From Mycobacterium sp. 852002-51057_SCH5723018 (lineage in GTDB: Bacteria > Actinomycetota > Actinomycetes > Mycobacteriales > Mycobacteriaceae), in contig NZ_LZIR01000041.1 of assembly GCF_001667035.1 (NCBI RefSeq), forward strand, positions 1-64,000: a DNA stretch of 64,000 bases, read 5' to 3'. Positions within the stretch are counted from its first letter, which is position 1; every line of letters begins with the position of its first letter. Under the pieces are notes generated by a model, which was given only the letters and a program-made list of their open reading frames with translations, was not told the DNA's origin and made no database searches. Positions 52,690 to 61,633 of the stretch are shown here, piece after piece. A program made the translations under genes and the position numbers.

Positions 52690-53892
52690 GTGACTGTCAG
52701 CGCGGCCAGCGAAATTTATTTCGACCCGTATGACGTCGGGCTGCACGCCGACCCCTACCCGACGTTTCGACGGCTGCGGGACGAGTCGCCGCTGTACTAC
52801 AACGAGCAGCACGACTTCTACGCCCTGAGCCGGTTCGACGACGTGGACCGCGGCCTGGTCGACTACCTGACCTTCAGTTCGGCCAAGGGCGCGATACTCG
52901 AGCTGATCAAGGCGAACATCGCCATCCCGCCCGGCGTGCTGCTGTTCGAGGATCCGCCGATCCATGACATCCATCGCAAGCTGCTGTCCCGGATGTTCAC
53001 ACCGCGCAAGATCAACGAGCTCGAGCCCAAGATCCGCGAATTCTGCGCTCGCAGTTTGGATCCGCTGATTGGCACGGGCCGCTTCGACTTCGTCGCCGAC
53101 CTGGGGGCGCAGATGCCGATGCGAGTCATCGGCATGCTGCTGGGCATTCCCGAGGAATACCAGGAGGCCGCGCGCGATCGGGCGAACGCAAATTTGCGTA
53201 CCGAGGCCGGCAAGCCGATGGACACCACGGCCGAACACATGATGAACGGTGAGTTTTTTGGCCAGTTCATCGACTGGCGCGCAGAGCATCCCTCCGACGA
53301 CATCATGACCGAACTGCTCAACGCCGAGTTCGAGGACGAGACGGGGGCCGTGCGCCGGCTGCGCCGCGACGAGCTGCTGATCTACATCAGCGTCGTGTCC
53401 GGGGCCGGCAACGAGACCACCACGCGGCTGATCGGGTGGGCCGGCAAGGTGCTGGCCGAACACCCCGACCAGCGGCGGGAGCTGGTGGCGGACCCGTCGT
53501 TGATCCCGGCCGCCATCGAGGAGTTGTTGCGCTTCGAGCCGCCCGCCCCGCACGTCGCCAGGTACGTCACCCGCGATGTCGAGTACTACGGCCAACGCGT
53601 GCCCGCGGGCAGCGCCATGATGATGCTGATCGGCGCCGCCAACCGCGATCACCGCCAATTCCCGCCCGACGGCGACGTTTTCGACATTCGGCGCGAATCA
53701 CGCCAGCATCTGACGTTCAGCGTGGGCACGCATTACTGCCTCGGCTCGGCGCTGGCCCGCCTCGAGGGCCGCATCGCGCTCGAAGAGATCCTGAAACGCT
53801 TCCCCGAGTGGGAGGTCAACCTTCGCGACGCCAAGCTTTCTCCGACTTCCACGGTGCGGGGATGGGAGACCATGCCGGCCGTAATCGGCTGA
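52690..53892 (+). CDS. Cytochrome P450
   Basis: This P450 of about 400 residues has the haem loop TFSVGTHYCLG (axial Cys at about 350), I-helix SGAGNETTT and EELLR. I place the start at the GTG at 52690; a TTG nine bases earlier is possible. No ferredoxin gene is adjacent, unlike the other four P450s, so it must share a donor. Two SDR genes follow, in line with oxidation of the hydroxylated product. Confidence 0.93.
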   Translation: MTVSAASEIYFDPYDVGLHADPYPTFRRLRDESPLYYNEQHDFYALSRFDDVDRGLVDYLTFSSAKGAILELIKANIAIPPGVLLFEDPPIHDIHRKLLSRMFTPRKINELEPKIREFCARSLDPLIGTGRFDFVADLGAQMPMRVIGMLLGIPEEYQEAARDRANANLRTEAGKPMDTTAEHMMNGEFFGQFIDWRAEHPSDDIMTELLNAEFEDETGAVRRLRRDELLIYISVVSGAGNETTTRLIGWAGKVLAEHPDQRRELVADPSLIPAAIEELLRFEPPAPHVARYVTRDVEYYGQRVPAGSAMMMLIGAANRDHRQFPPDGDVFDIRRESRQHLTFSVGTHYCLGSALARLEGRIALEEILKRFPEWEVNLRDAKLSPTSTVRGWETMPAVIG

Positions 53893-53915
53893 GCCAGTTA
53901 AGGAATGAGGTAGCA

Positions 53916-54755
53916 ATGACGGGACGCGTTGAGGGCAAGGTCGCTTTCATCACCGGGGCGGCGCGCGGTCAGGGCCGCAGTCACGCGGTGCGGCTGGCAC
54001 AGGAGGGCGCCGACATCATCGCCGTCGACGTCTGTAAACCGATCGTGCGGAACACCACCATCCCGGCGTCGACGCCGGAGGACTTGGCCGAGACGGCCGA
54101 CCTGGTCAAGGGGCACAACCGCAGAATCTTCACGGCCGAGGTCGACGTGCGTGACTACGACGCGCTGAAGGCCGCGGTCGACACCGGTGTCGAACAGCTT
54201 GGCCGGCTGGACATCATCGTGGCCAACGCCGGCATCGGCAATGGCGGCGACACGCTGGACAAGACCAGCGAATACGACTGGCAGGAAATGATCGACGTAA
54301 ACCTGTCGAGCGTTTGGAAGTCGGTGAAAGCCGGTGTGCCGCATTTGATCGCGGGCGGCACGGGCGGTTCGATCGTATTGACGAGCTCAGTCGGGGGACT
54401 GAAGGCCTACCCACATTGCGGCAGCTATGTCGCCGCCAAGCATGGTGTGGTGGGCATCATGCGGTCCTTCGCAGTTGAGCTGGGACAGCACATGATTCGC
54501 GTCAACTCCGTTCATCCGACGCACGTCAGCACACCGATGTTGCACAACCAGGGAACGTTCAAGATGTTCCGGCCAGACTTGGAAAATCCCGGCCCGGACG
54601 ACATGGCGCCGATCTGTCAGATGTTTCATACGATGCCGATTCCCTGGGTTGATCCCGTCGACATCAGCAATGCGGTGCTGTTCCTGGCCTCGGACGAGGC
54701 CCGTTACATCACCGGCGTGACCCTCCCCGTCGACGCGGGTAGCTGCCTGAAATAG
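53916..54755 (+). CDS. SDR of the mycofactocin-coupled type
   Basis: This 279-residue SDR has GAARGQGRSHAVRLAQEGADI, the insert IVRNTTIPASTPEDLAETADLV after the cofactor strand, S157/S158, and Y171-x3-K175. The GAARGQGR start plus the insert is the signature of carveol-dehydrogenase-like enzymes that keep NAD bound and depend on the redox peptide mycofactocin. It follows the P450 by 23 bp, so it may oxidise a terpenoid or steroid alcohol. Mycofactocin genes are not in the window. Confidence 0.9.
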   Translation: MTGRVEGKVAFITGAARGQGRSHAVRLAQEGADIIAVDVCKPIVRNTTIPASTPEDLAETADLVKGHNRRIFTAEVDVRDYDALKAAVDTGVEQLGRLDIIVANAGIGNGGDTLDKTSEYDWQEMIDVNLSSVWKSVKAGVPHLIAGGTGGSIVLTSSVGGLKAYPHCGSYVAAKHGVVGIMRSFAVELGQHMIRVNSVHPTHVSTPMLHNQGTFKMFRPDLENPGPDDMAPICQMFHTMPIPWVDPVDISNAVLFLASDEARYITGVTLPVDAGSCLK

Positions 54756-54766
54756 GGTTCCGTCCC

Positions 54767-55603
54767 ATGGACGGATTCGAGGGGCGCGGGGCTGTCATCA
54801 CCGGCGGAGCGAGCGGCATCGGTTTGGCCACCGCCACCGAGTTCGCCCGGCGCGGAGCGCGGGTCGTGCTCGCCGATGTCGATCAGCCCGCGCTGGAACA
54901 GGCCGTGGCGCGGTTGCGTGCGGAGGGGTTTGAAGCGCACGGCGTGATGTGCGACGTCCGGCACCTCGACGAGGTGCTTCACCTCGCTGACGAGGCCTTC
55001 CGCCTGCTCGGCGAGGTCGACGTCGTCTTCAGCAACGCGGGCATCGTCATCGCGGGGCCGATTGCGCAGATGACGCACGACGACTGGCGCTGGGTAATCG
55101 ACATCGACCTGTGGGGCTCGATCCACGCCGTCGAGGCGTTCCTGCCCCGGTTGCTCGAGCAGGGCAAGGGCGGCCACATCGCCTTCACCGCCTCCTTCGC
55201 CGGCCTGGTGCCCAACACGGGCCTCGGGACGTACGGCGTTGCCAAATATGGCGTCGTCGCCTTGGCGGAGACGCTGGCCCGCGAGGTCAGGGACAACGGC
55301 ATCGGCGTGTCGGTGCTGTGCCCGATGGTCGTCGAAACCAAGCTGGTGTCCAACTCCGAACGAATCCGCGGCGCCGATTACGGGCTGGCGTCAACACCGG
55401 ACGTGACGGGGTCGATGGGCCCGCTCCCAGCCCAAGACGACACGCTCGGCGTCGATGACGTCGCACGGCTGACGGCCGAGGCGATCCTGGCCAACCGCCT
55501 GTACATCCTGCCGCACGGGGCCGCCCGGGCCTCGATCCGCCGCAGGTTCGAGCGCATTGACAGCGCATTCGACGACCAGGCCGCCGCGGGGTGGGCCCAC
55601 TAA
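54767..55603 (+). CDS. Short-chain dehydrogenase/reductase
   Basis: This 278-residue classical SDR has GGASGIG, SNAG (N90), S143 (TASFAGL) and Y156-x3-K160. It follows the mycofactocin-type SDR by 11 bp. The C-terminus is longer than usual and lacks the usual VDGG end, reading YILPHGAARASIRRRFERI. It likely acts on a ketone or alcohol in the same route. Confidence 0.91.
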   Translation: MDGFEGRGAVITGGASGIGLATATEFARRGARVVLADVDQPALEQAVARLRAEGFEAHGVMCDVRHLDEVLHLADEAFRLLGEVDVVFSNAGIVIAGPIAQMTHDDWRWVIDIDLWGSIHAVEAFLPRLLEQGKGGHIAFTASFAGLVPNTGLGTYGVAKYGVVALAETLAREVRDNGIGVSVLCPMVVETKLVSNSERIRGADYGLASTPDVTGSMGPLPAQDDTLGVDDVARLTAEAILANRLYILPHGAARASIRRRFERIDSAFDDQAAAGWAH

Positions 55604-55610
55604 TACCGCC

Positions 55611-55666
55611 GAGCAGACGCAAAAGCCCCCTCGCGCCCGGGTTTTCGGAGGCTTCTGCGTCTGCTC
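55611..55666. terminator. Long hairpin, repeat copy 3, likely bidirectional terminator
   Basis: GAGCAGACGCAAAAGCC (55611-55627) and GGCTTCTGCGTCTGCTC (55650-55666) pair at 16 of 17 positions. The loop begins CCCTCGCG. It begins eight bases after the SDR stop and lies between convergent genes, so it probably ends both transcripts. It is the best-formed copy of the repeat seen at 17371 and 42615. Confidence 0.65.
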
Positions 55667-55756
55667 GCGCGAAGATCAGGCCACGCGCCCGCTATTCCGG
55701 TCGACAGGTCGATAAACGTGTAGCCGGTCAGGGGCGCTTCGACCTCGGATCCCGCA

Positions 55757-56884
55757 CTATGCCTGCCATGACGGGCTCGAGGTCAGCACCTCTGGGCCGT
55801 CTGCGGTGATCAGCACCGCTTCGCGCCCGAAGACCGCTCCCACTCCCGGTTCCCAGACGTAGCCGGTGACGGCCAACACCATTCCGGGCTCCAGCCGTTC
55901 GTCGGCCGCGCAGTGCGGTAGGTGTTGGGAGACGACGGGCGGGTCGAAGCCCATGCCCAGCCCCCGCGCCACCGGCATCGGCGGCGCCGGCTCCCCCGCG
56001 GCCGGGTAAGCAGCCAGCAGCCCGTCAGCCCCGGCGCCCGGCTGGCACGCGGCTAAGAGCCTGGCCCACAGGTGGTTCCAGCGCCGGTAGGGGCGGGCGG
56101 CGCCGCTGGCCGCGCCCGCGGGCCAGGTCCGCCCCACCTCACCGATGTAGCCACCGGCCAGCACCCCGGCGCTAAAGGCCACCAGGTCACCGTCTTTCAC
56201 CCGCCCGTCGCCGTCGACGCGCCGCCACGGGTGGTCCCGAGAAGTCACCCAGGCCACATCCTGATTCGACGGTGTGCTGACCCCGCCGGCGGCCAGAGCC
56301 TCCACCAGCGCACCGGCCAGCAGTTGTTCGCTTACCCCGGGGCGCAGCTCGGACACCGCGGCGGCCAAGGCGGATTCGGCCACCGCGATCGCCTGCCGCA
56401 GGGAATCGACCTCTTCGGCCGTCTTGATCCGCCGGGCGGCGCGCATCGCGAGTTCCCCGTCGACCAGCTTCGCGTTGGGGAACGCGGTGGGCAGCAGCTT
56501 GGCGAAAGCCGGTGACAGAGCGTCGGTTCCGACGCGGCGCGCGGTGGCCGCTCCGTCGATGCGCTGCAGCGCCGCGATCGTGTTCATCGGGTTCCATGAG
56601 ATGCCGTACAGGTTTTCGTGGGGGATGTCGTCGGGAACGCCCTCGTCCCAGGTGCTGAGCAGATGGACGGCACCGGTCTCGCGCACCAGGACGCAGGTGG
56701 GGCCGAACGGGCGGGTCCCGGCGACCCACAGCTGCGGCGTCCCGGAGACGTAACGGACGTTGGCCTGGCGCCCGAGCACCACGACGTCGAGGTCGTGCGC
56801 GGCCATCTGCTCCAGCGCCCGTTGCCGGCGCCCCAGGCGCAGCGCCCGGTCGTCGGGCAGGACTTCAGTTGCCATAGGGGTCAT
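55757..56884 (-). CDS. M24-family protein lacking metal ligands (pseudoenzyme)
   Basis: This 375-residue creatinase/prolidase-like fold is clearly related to the protein at 56865-58118. Aligned to that protein, all five M24 metal-ligand positions are changed: Asp to Ser238, Asp to Glu249, His to Arg307, Glu to Thr340 and Glu to Arg354. The fold blocks (GGYIGEVGRTW, LEPGMVLAVTGYVWEPG) remain. It overlaps the active paralogue by 20 bp. It may be a regulatory or structural partner of that enzyme, or may use creatinase-like metal-free chemistry. Confidence 0.88.
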   Translation of the reverse strand: MTPMATEVLPDDRALRLGRRQRALEQMAAHDLDVVVLGRQANVRYVSGTPQLWVAGTRPFGPTCVLVRETGAVHLLSTWDEGVPDDIPHENLYGISWNPMNTIAALQRIDGAATARRVGTDALSPAFAKLLPTAFPNAKLVDGELAMRAARRIKTAEEVDSLRQAIAVAESALAAAVSELRPGVSEQLLAGALVEALAAGGVSTPSNQDVAWVTSRDHPWRRVDGDGRVKDGDLVAFSAGVLAGGYIGEVGRTWPAGAASGAARPYRRWNHLWARLLAACQPGAGADGLLAAYPAAGEPAPPMPVARGLGMGFDPPVVSQHLPHCAADERLEPGMVLAVTGYVWEPGVGAVFGREAVLITADGPEVLTSSPSWQA

Positions 56885-58118
56885 AGGGGTAGTCGGTCAA
56901 TTTGATCCAGCCGTCGTCGGTGATCACCAAAACCTCTTCGCTGCGGTAGCCGCCGGTGCCGTCCTCCCACACCACCGGTTCCAAGACCAGCACCATGCCC
57001 TGTCGCAGCACGAAGTTCTCGTCGAACTCGTCGCCGAGATCGGTTCCGATCATGGGCATTTCGGCGGCGTTGACGCCGATGCCATGGCCGAGGTAGAAGT
57101 GCGGGAGCCAGGGCCGGCTTCCGCCGTTGGCTTTGGTCGCGGCCCGTCCGAGGTCGGCGGCCGTGGCGCCGGCCCGGGCCACGTCGAGCACCGCGGTCAT
57201 GATCTCGAGCCATTTGTCGAACTGCGCCCGCTGGCGCGGCGACGGGTCGCGGCCGACGATCCAGGTGCGCCCGAAGTCCGAGCAGTAGCCACGGTAGGTG
57301 ATGCTGACGTCGGTCCACAGCACGTCGCCTTCGACAAGCTCGCGTTCGGTGGACAACAGCGGCAGCGCCAGGTCGCCGTGCGTGGTCCACACTCCTTCGG
57401 CCTTGGTCGGCGGCATCACCTGCCAGATCGGTTCCAGCATGCTGGCCGTGGCGCCCAGTTCGAACGCCCGCCGCAAAAAGCCTGCGGAGAGGTCGATCTG
57501 GCGGATGCCGGGGGCCAGGGCTTTGTGGACGTCGACCATCGCCTCGTCGGTGATGCGGATGGCGGTGCGCATGCACGACAGCTCGTCCGGGGTCTTGACC
57601 GACTTGGCGGCGCTCACGATCGCGGCGGCGTCGGCCGGGGCGCCGTCGCCGAACAGCAGCTTCGCCGCGCGCGACATCGCCCCCGTGCATTCGTCGACCG
57701 CGATCACCGCGCCGGCCGGAATCAGGCCGGCCACCTGATGCGCGAAGTTCTCAACACCCTCGTCGAATTCGAGATACACCGGCCCGTGCAGGTGATCGGC
57801 GGGCAGGTCGGACTCCTGCGCGGCGCCCTCGCGGAACGGCAGGAACAGGTGCGGCCACTCGTCGTCGGCGACCACCACGGCTACCGGCCGCTCGACGTAA
57901 GACAGCCCGGCGTCGCCCAGCGGCCAACTGGTGCCGGTGGCATAGACCACCGCGTTGTTGCCCAGCAGGATCATCGCGTCGACGCCACGTTCGGCCATCG
58001 CAGAGCGCAGCCGGGCCCCGGTCTCGCGACGCATCCGGGCCACGTCGGGCGTTTCGGGAATCACCAGGCCCTGACCGGCACCGCCGCTGCCGGTGCCCGC
58101 TTGGGCGATCGTCGTCAC
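56865..58118 (-). CDS. M24-family metallopeptidase (Xaa-Pro-type)
   Basis: This 417-residue protein has a full M24 metal set: Asp270 (WTDVSITYRGY), Asp281 (CSDFGRTW), His345 (LGHGIGV), Glu380 (VLEPVVW) and Glu394 (RSEEVLV). It resembles Xaa-Pro aminopeptidases, but in a catabolic island it may act on a small amide or be a C-N or C-C hydrolase. The GTG at 58118 overlaps the amidohydrolase stop; the frame upstream is a shadow. The metal-less paralogue follows directly. Confidence 0.9.
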   Translation of the reverse strand: MTTIAQAGTGSGGAGQGLVIPETPDVARMRRETGARLRSAMAERGVDAMILLGNNAVVYATGTSWPLGDAGLSYVERPVAVVVADDEWPHLFLPFREGAAQESDLPADHLHGPVYLEFDEGVENFAHQVAGLIPAGAVIAVDECTGAMSRAAKLLFGDGAPADAAAIVSAAKSVKTPDELSCMRTAIRITDEAMVDVHKALAPGIRQIDLSAGFLRRAFELGATASMLEPIWQVMPPTKAEGVWTTHGDLALPLLSTERELVEGDVLWTDVSITYRGYCSDFGRTWIVGRDPSPRQRAQFDKWLEIMTAVLDVARAGATAADLGRAATKANGGSRPWLPHFYLGHGIGVNAAEMPMIGTDLGDEFDENFVLRQGMVLVLEPVVWEDGTGGYRSEEVLVITDDGWIKLTDYPYDPYGN

Positions 58119-59290
58119 TCCAGGCCCAAGAATTTCGTCACGTTGCCGCTGACGATCCGCGCGGCGTTCTCCGGCCCGACGGCGTCGACCACGGCGGCCA
58201 GCGATTTCTCCGAATAGCCGTAGGTGCTTTCGTTGTGCGGGTAGTCGCTGGACCACATCACCTTGTCCACCCCGATCTTGTCGATCAGCTGCAGTCCCAG
58301 CGGGTCGACCATGAACGACGCGCTCATGTGGGTGTCCCAGTAGTAGCGCACATCGTGCTCCAGCGGCCGGTTGAACATGTGCTGATAGGAGGCCACCAGG
58401 TGCTCGGCGTCTTGCAGCGCCCAAGGAACCCACGCGATGCCGCCCTCGAACCAACCGATCCGCAGTCCCGGGTGCCGGTCGAGGATGCCGCCAAAGATGT
58501 ACTTGGAGAACGTTTCCCGGAATCCATCAATGTTGATCATCATTCCGACGACGACGCTGTTGAACTCACACGGGCTCTTCGGCGGGGTTTCTCCGATGTG
58601 GTGGGCGACCGGCAGGCCGGACGCCTCGATCTCGCCCCAGACGGCGCTCATGGAAGTGCTCGAGTAGTCGATCGGGTTGCCCTCCTCATCCTTGCCGGGA
58701 TTCAGCGGCATCAGGAACGTCTTGAGCCCCAAGGACTTCAGCTCGTCCAGCGTCCGCCGGGTGCCCTGCGGATCCCACCAGTTGATCAGACCGGCACCGT
58801 AGAAGTGGCCGCTCGAGCGTTCCTGGAGTTCCGCGATGTACTCGTTGTAGATGCGGAACGCCAGTTCGCGAAGTTTCTTGTCCGGGTAGTGGAACAGGGC
58901 CAGCACCGCGTTGGGGAATGCCAGTTCCTTGTCGACGCCGTCGTCGTGCAGCTCCTGGATGCGGGCCTCGATGTTGGTGCTGGCGGCCCCGGGCAGGTCG
59001 TCGTACTGCATCAGCACCGCGCTGAAGTCGCCCGGCAGGAAGGACTGGCCCTTGCGCCCGACCTGGTAGGCGCCATCCTCGTACCAGATCCGCGGCGCCT
59101 TGTCCTTCAGATCATCCGGGAAGCGTTCGTAGAAAATGTCGGCGGCCAAGGAGATGTGGTTGTCCGCGGAGAAAACCACGGTCCCTTCTGGCAGCCCCAC
59201 GTCGCTGCCGCTGGCGTGCCCGCGGCGGTCCTTCGGTGCGCCAAAGCCTCCCGGCGGATAGAGCGAAACGGTGCTGGTTTGAGTCGTCAT
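58115..59290 (-). CDS. Amidohydrolase-2 family metal-dependent hydrolase
   Basis: This 391-residue Amidohydro_2 protein has VVFSADNHISLAADIF, a barrel His pair in VAHHIGETPP, GWFEGGIAWVPW and the acidic block SSDYPHNESTYGY. The ATG at 59290 follows GGAGGG. It lies upstream of the M24 pair and downstream of a P450, all on the minus strand. Four enzymes of this family occur in the window; this one keeps the usual SDYPH Asp. Confidence 0.9.
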   Translation of the reverse strand: MTTQTSTVSLYPPGGFGAPKDRRGHASGSDVGLPEGTVVFSADNHISLAADIFYERFPDDLKDKAPRIWYEDGAYQVGRKGQSFLPGDFSAVLMQYDDLPGAASTNIEARIQELHDDGVDKELAFPNAVLALFHYPDKKLRELAFRIYNEYIAELQERSSGHFYGAGLINWWDPQGTRRTLDELKSLGLKTFLMPLNPGKDEEGNPIDYSSTSMSAVWGEIEASGLPVAHHIGETPPKSPCEFNSVVVGMMINIDGFRETFSKYIFGGILDRHPGLRIGWFEGGIAWVPWALQDAEHLVASYQHMFNRPLEHDVRYYWDTHMSASFMVDPLGLQLIDKIGVDKVMWSSDYPHNESTYGYSEKSLAAVVDAVGPENAARIVSGNVTKFLGLE

Positions 59291-59338
59291 CGTTGACCCT
59301 CCATTCGGATCCATTTTTTTGAGCCTAGCCAGCTCGGA

Positions 59339-60589
59339 TTACCAGGTCACCGGCAGTTCGTAGACGCCGTAGGCGAGCCGGTCATGCTTGAACGGGATGT
59401 CGTCGATCGGGACGGCCAGCGCCAGCGTGGGAATGCGGCGGAACAACGTGCGGTAGATGATCTGCAGTTCCGCGCGGGCGAGCTGCTGACCGACGCATTG
59501 GTGCCTGCCGTAGCCGAAGGCGACGTTTCGGTCCGCCCCCGACCGGTGCAGGTATAGCCGTTCCGGCTCGGTGAAGACTCGCTGGTCCCAGTTCGCCGGT
59601 GCCAGGTCGATGATGATGCCTTCGCCGGCCCGAATGACTTCCCCCGCGATGGCGATGTCTTCGAGCGCCACGCGCCGCTGGCCGTTCTGGATGATGCTGA
59701 GATAGCGCAACAGCTCCTCGACCGCGTTCGCGACGATCTTGGGATCCTCGGCATCACGGATGACAGCCAGCTGATCCGGATTGTCCAGCAGCGCAAGCAC
59801 ACCGAGCCCGATCATGTTCGAGGTGGTCTCGTGCCCGGCGATCAGCAATCCGGTGCCCAACTGAGCGGCCTCTCTGACGCTGAGCTCGCCGGCCTTGACC
59901 CGCTCCGCCAGGTCGGACACAGCGTCTGGCGCAGAATCCGAGGCGGGGTTTTCCATCTTCGCCTCGACCAGTTGGGCGAGGTACTTGTTGAGGCTCATCG
60001 CGCCTTTGACGGTGTCCTCACCGGTCGCGTACCGTGCGAGCCCGACGTTGGCGTGGTGCTGGAACATGTCCGCGTCTTCGTAGGGCACGCCGAGCAGCTG
60101 GCTGATCACCAGCGACGGGACCGGCAGGGCCAGCGCGGTGACGACGTCGGCGGGCTGCGGTCCGGCCAGCATCGCGTCGATGTGGTCGTCGGTGATCTGT
60201 TGGATCGTCGGGCGCAGCCCTTCCACCCGCTTGAAGGTGAAGGGCTTCGACAGCATTCGACGGAATCGAGTGTGCTCTTCGCCGTCGGCGGTGAAGACCG
60301 ATCGGGGGCGCTTGTGCACCGTGGACAACATGCCCGCGTTCCAGTGCGGAAACCCCGGCGCCCGGTCGTCGACGCTGACCCGGGAATCCGAAAACAGTTC
60401 CCGTACTTGGTCGTAGCCGGTGATCAGCCATGGTGTGCTGCCGTCCCAAATCCGGACTCGGGTGACCGGCTTGGCTTCGGCGAGGGCCATGACGTCCGGC
60501 GGCGGGGCGAATGGGCAGCTCGCCCGCCTGCCCATCGGATACTCCGGGATCTCGGCCTCGGTGGTAGTGCTCGTCAGTGTGTCCGACAT
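59339..60589 (-). CDS. Cytochrome P450, CYP105-like
   Basis: This 416-residue P450 has haem loop AFGYGRHQCVG (axial Cys365), I-helix AGHETTS (251-257) and E292-x2-R295. The layout (ASCPFAPP, RPRSVFTADGEEHTRFRR) is like CYP105 enzymes. Its ferredoxin gene is immediately upstream (one base between stop and start), the reverse order to the other pairs. Confidence 0.93.
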   Translation of the reverse strand: MSDTLTSTTTEAEIPEYPMGRRASCPFAPPPDVMALAEAKPVTRVRIWDGSTPWLITGYDQVRELFSDSRVSVDDRAPGFPHWNAGMLSTVHKRPRSVFTADGEEHTRFRRMLSKPFTFKRVEGLRPTIQQITDDHIDAMLAGPQPADVVTALALPVPSLVISQLLGVPYEDADMFQHHANVGLARYATGEDTVKGAMSLNKYLAQLVEAKMENPASDSAPDAVSDLAERVKAGELSVREAAQLGTGLLIAGHETTSNMIGLGVLALLDNPDQLAVIRDAEDPKIVANAVEELLRYLSIIQNGQRRVALEDIAIAGEVIRAGEGIIIDLAPANWDQRVFTEPERLYLHRSGADRNVAFGYGRHQCVGQQLARAELQIIYRTLFRRIPTLALAVPIDDIPFKHDRLAYGVYELPVTW

Positions 60590-60590
60590 T

Positions 60591-60785
60591 TCATTCCTCG
60601 ATGTGAATGGCCAGTGCGGGGCACGCGGTGGCCGCCCGGCGGGCTCCCTCGGCCTGCGCTTCCGAGGGATGGGGATTGAGCAAAACGACGACGCCGTCGT
60701 CGTCGCGCTGGTCGAATACCTCGGGCGCGTTCATCACGCAGTTCCCCGAGGAAGCGCAAATGTCTTGGTCGACAGTCACTTTCAT
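60591..60785 (-). CDS. Small ferredoxin, P450 partner
   Basis: This 64-residue ferredoxin has C-AS-S-GN-C and ACP. A Ser is at the variable position. It is just ahead of the CYP105-like P450 and is probably its donor. It forms a TetR-ferredoxin-P450-amidohydrolase-M24-M24 run on the minus strand. Confidence 0.92.
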   Translation of the reverse strand: MKVTVDQDICASSGNCVMNAPEVFDQRDDDGVVVLLNPHPSEAQAEGARRAATACPALAIHIEE

Positions 60786-60795
60786 CTGCGGCCCT

Positions 60796-61470
60796 TCACT
60801 CGTACGGCGTCACGGGCGCCAGCCACAGGCCCACGATGGCGTCGATGAGCCCGGACGCCGCAGCGCGCCAAGAGGTTTGGTGCATGGACGAACCCGCCGC
60901 CAGCGCGCGTTCCCGGTCGGCGCAGGTGTGCATCAGCAGGTTGCGGGCCATGATGTTGCGTTCGAAACGCACCTCGGCCGGGAGGTCGGGCAGGCAGCTG
61001 TTGATGCCGTCGACCACCTGAACCAGCGACGGCGAGCTGAGCGCACCCTTGACGATGATGTTGTAGTAGGCCGGATCGGTCATCGCCTGCGCCGCGAAGC
61101 GCGCGTACCAGGTGGGTGACCCATCACAGCCGAGATCCGCCAGGTGGTCGGTCAGGGGCCGCACCAGGCAGGCCACCCAGTCACGCATGCCCGCTGAGCC
61201 CCCGGCGTCCAGCAGCTCGGCGACCATTTCTTCGCGAAGCTGCTCGACGGGGCCGCGGTGTTTGTGCTCGATGGCACGGACCAGGTCGGCCTTGGTGCCG
61301 AAGTGGTAACCCACCGCGGCATTGTTGCCCTGCCCGGCGGCCTCGCTGACCTGGCGGTTCGACACCGCGAACATGCCGTGCTCGGCATATAGCCGCTCGG
61401 CCGCCGCCAGGATCGCCTCCTGGGTGGAGCTGGCCCGCTCGGTGCGAACCATCCTGCCTGCCACGGTCAT
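60796..61470 (-). CDS. TetR-family transcriptional regulator
   Basis: This 224-residue TetR protein has an HTH in VSNRQVSEAAGQGNNAAVGYHFGTKADLV and a long effector domain. I use the ATG at 61470; a GTG two codons earlier is possible. A 22-bp palindrome lies 28 bp upstream, and a nearly identical one precedes the SDR at 62899. It therefore probably represses itself, the ferredoxin-P450 unit behind it, and that SDR. Confidence 0.91.
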   Translation of the reverse strand: MTVAGRMVRTERASSTQEAILAAAERLYAEHGMFAVSNRQVSEAAGQGNNAAVGYHFGTKADLVRAIEHKHRGPVEQLREEMVAELLDAGGSAGMRDWVACLVRPLTDHLADLGCDGSPTWYARFAAQAMTDPAYYNIIVKGALSSPSLVQVVDGINSCLPDLPAEVRFERNIMARNLLMHTCADRERALAAGSSMHQTSWRAAASGLIDAIVGLWLAPVTPYE

Positions 61471-61497
61471 GGGCACCAGTCAACCGGGCCGGAGACT

Positions 61498-61519
61498 TTA
61501 AGTCAAGCGCTTGATTTAA
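61498..61519. promoter_or_regulatory. TTAAGTCAAGC palindrome upstream of TetR
   Basis: TTAAGTCAAGC and GCTTGATTTAA abut to form a 22-bp inverted repeat with one unpaired position; its core TCAAGC-GCTTGA is perfect. It sits 28 bp upstream of the TetR start. A second copy lies at 62927. Confidence 0.7.
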
Positions 61520-61599
61520 TCTAGGGATGCCCGGTGGTGCACCACCGTGGTGACTACGGGTGGGGCCGCAGGCGAGGCACGATCGAGCCTGATGTGTTG

Positions 61600-61619
61600 A
61601 CTTCAACAGAACTTGAAGT
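61600..61619. promoter_or_regulatory. Inverted repeat before PPOX gene
   Basis: ACTTCAA (61600-61606) and TTGAAGT (61613-61619) flank CAGAAC, ending 14 bp before the PPOX start. It may be an operator or part of a leader hairpin that overlaps the ribosome-binding region. Confidence 0.4.
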
Positions 61620-61633
61620 TTTAGCCTGCCGGC

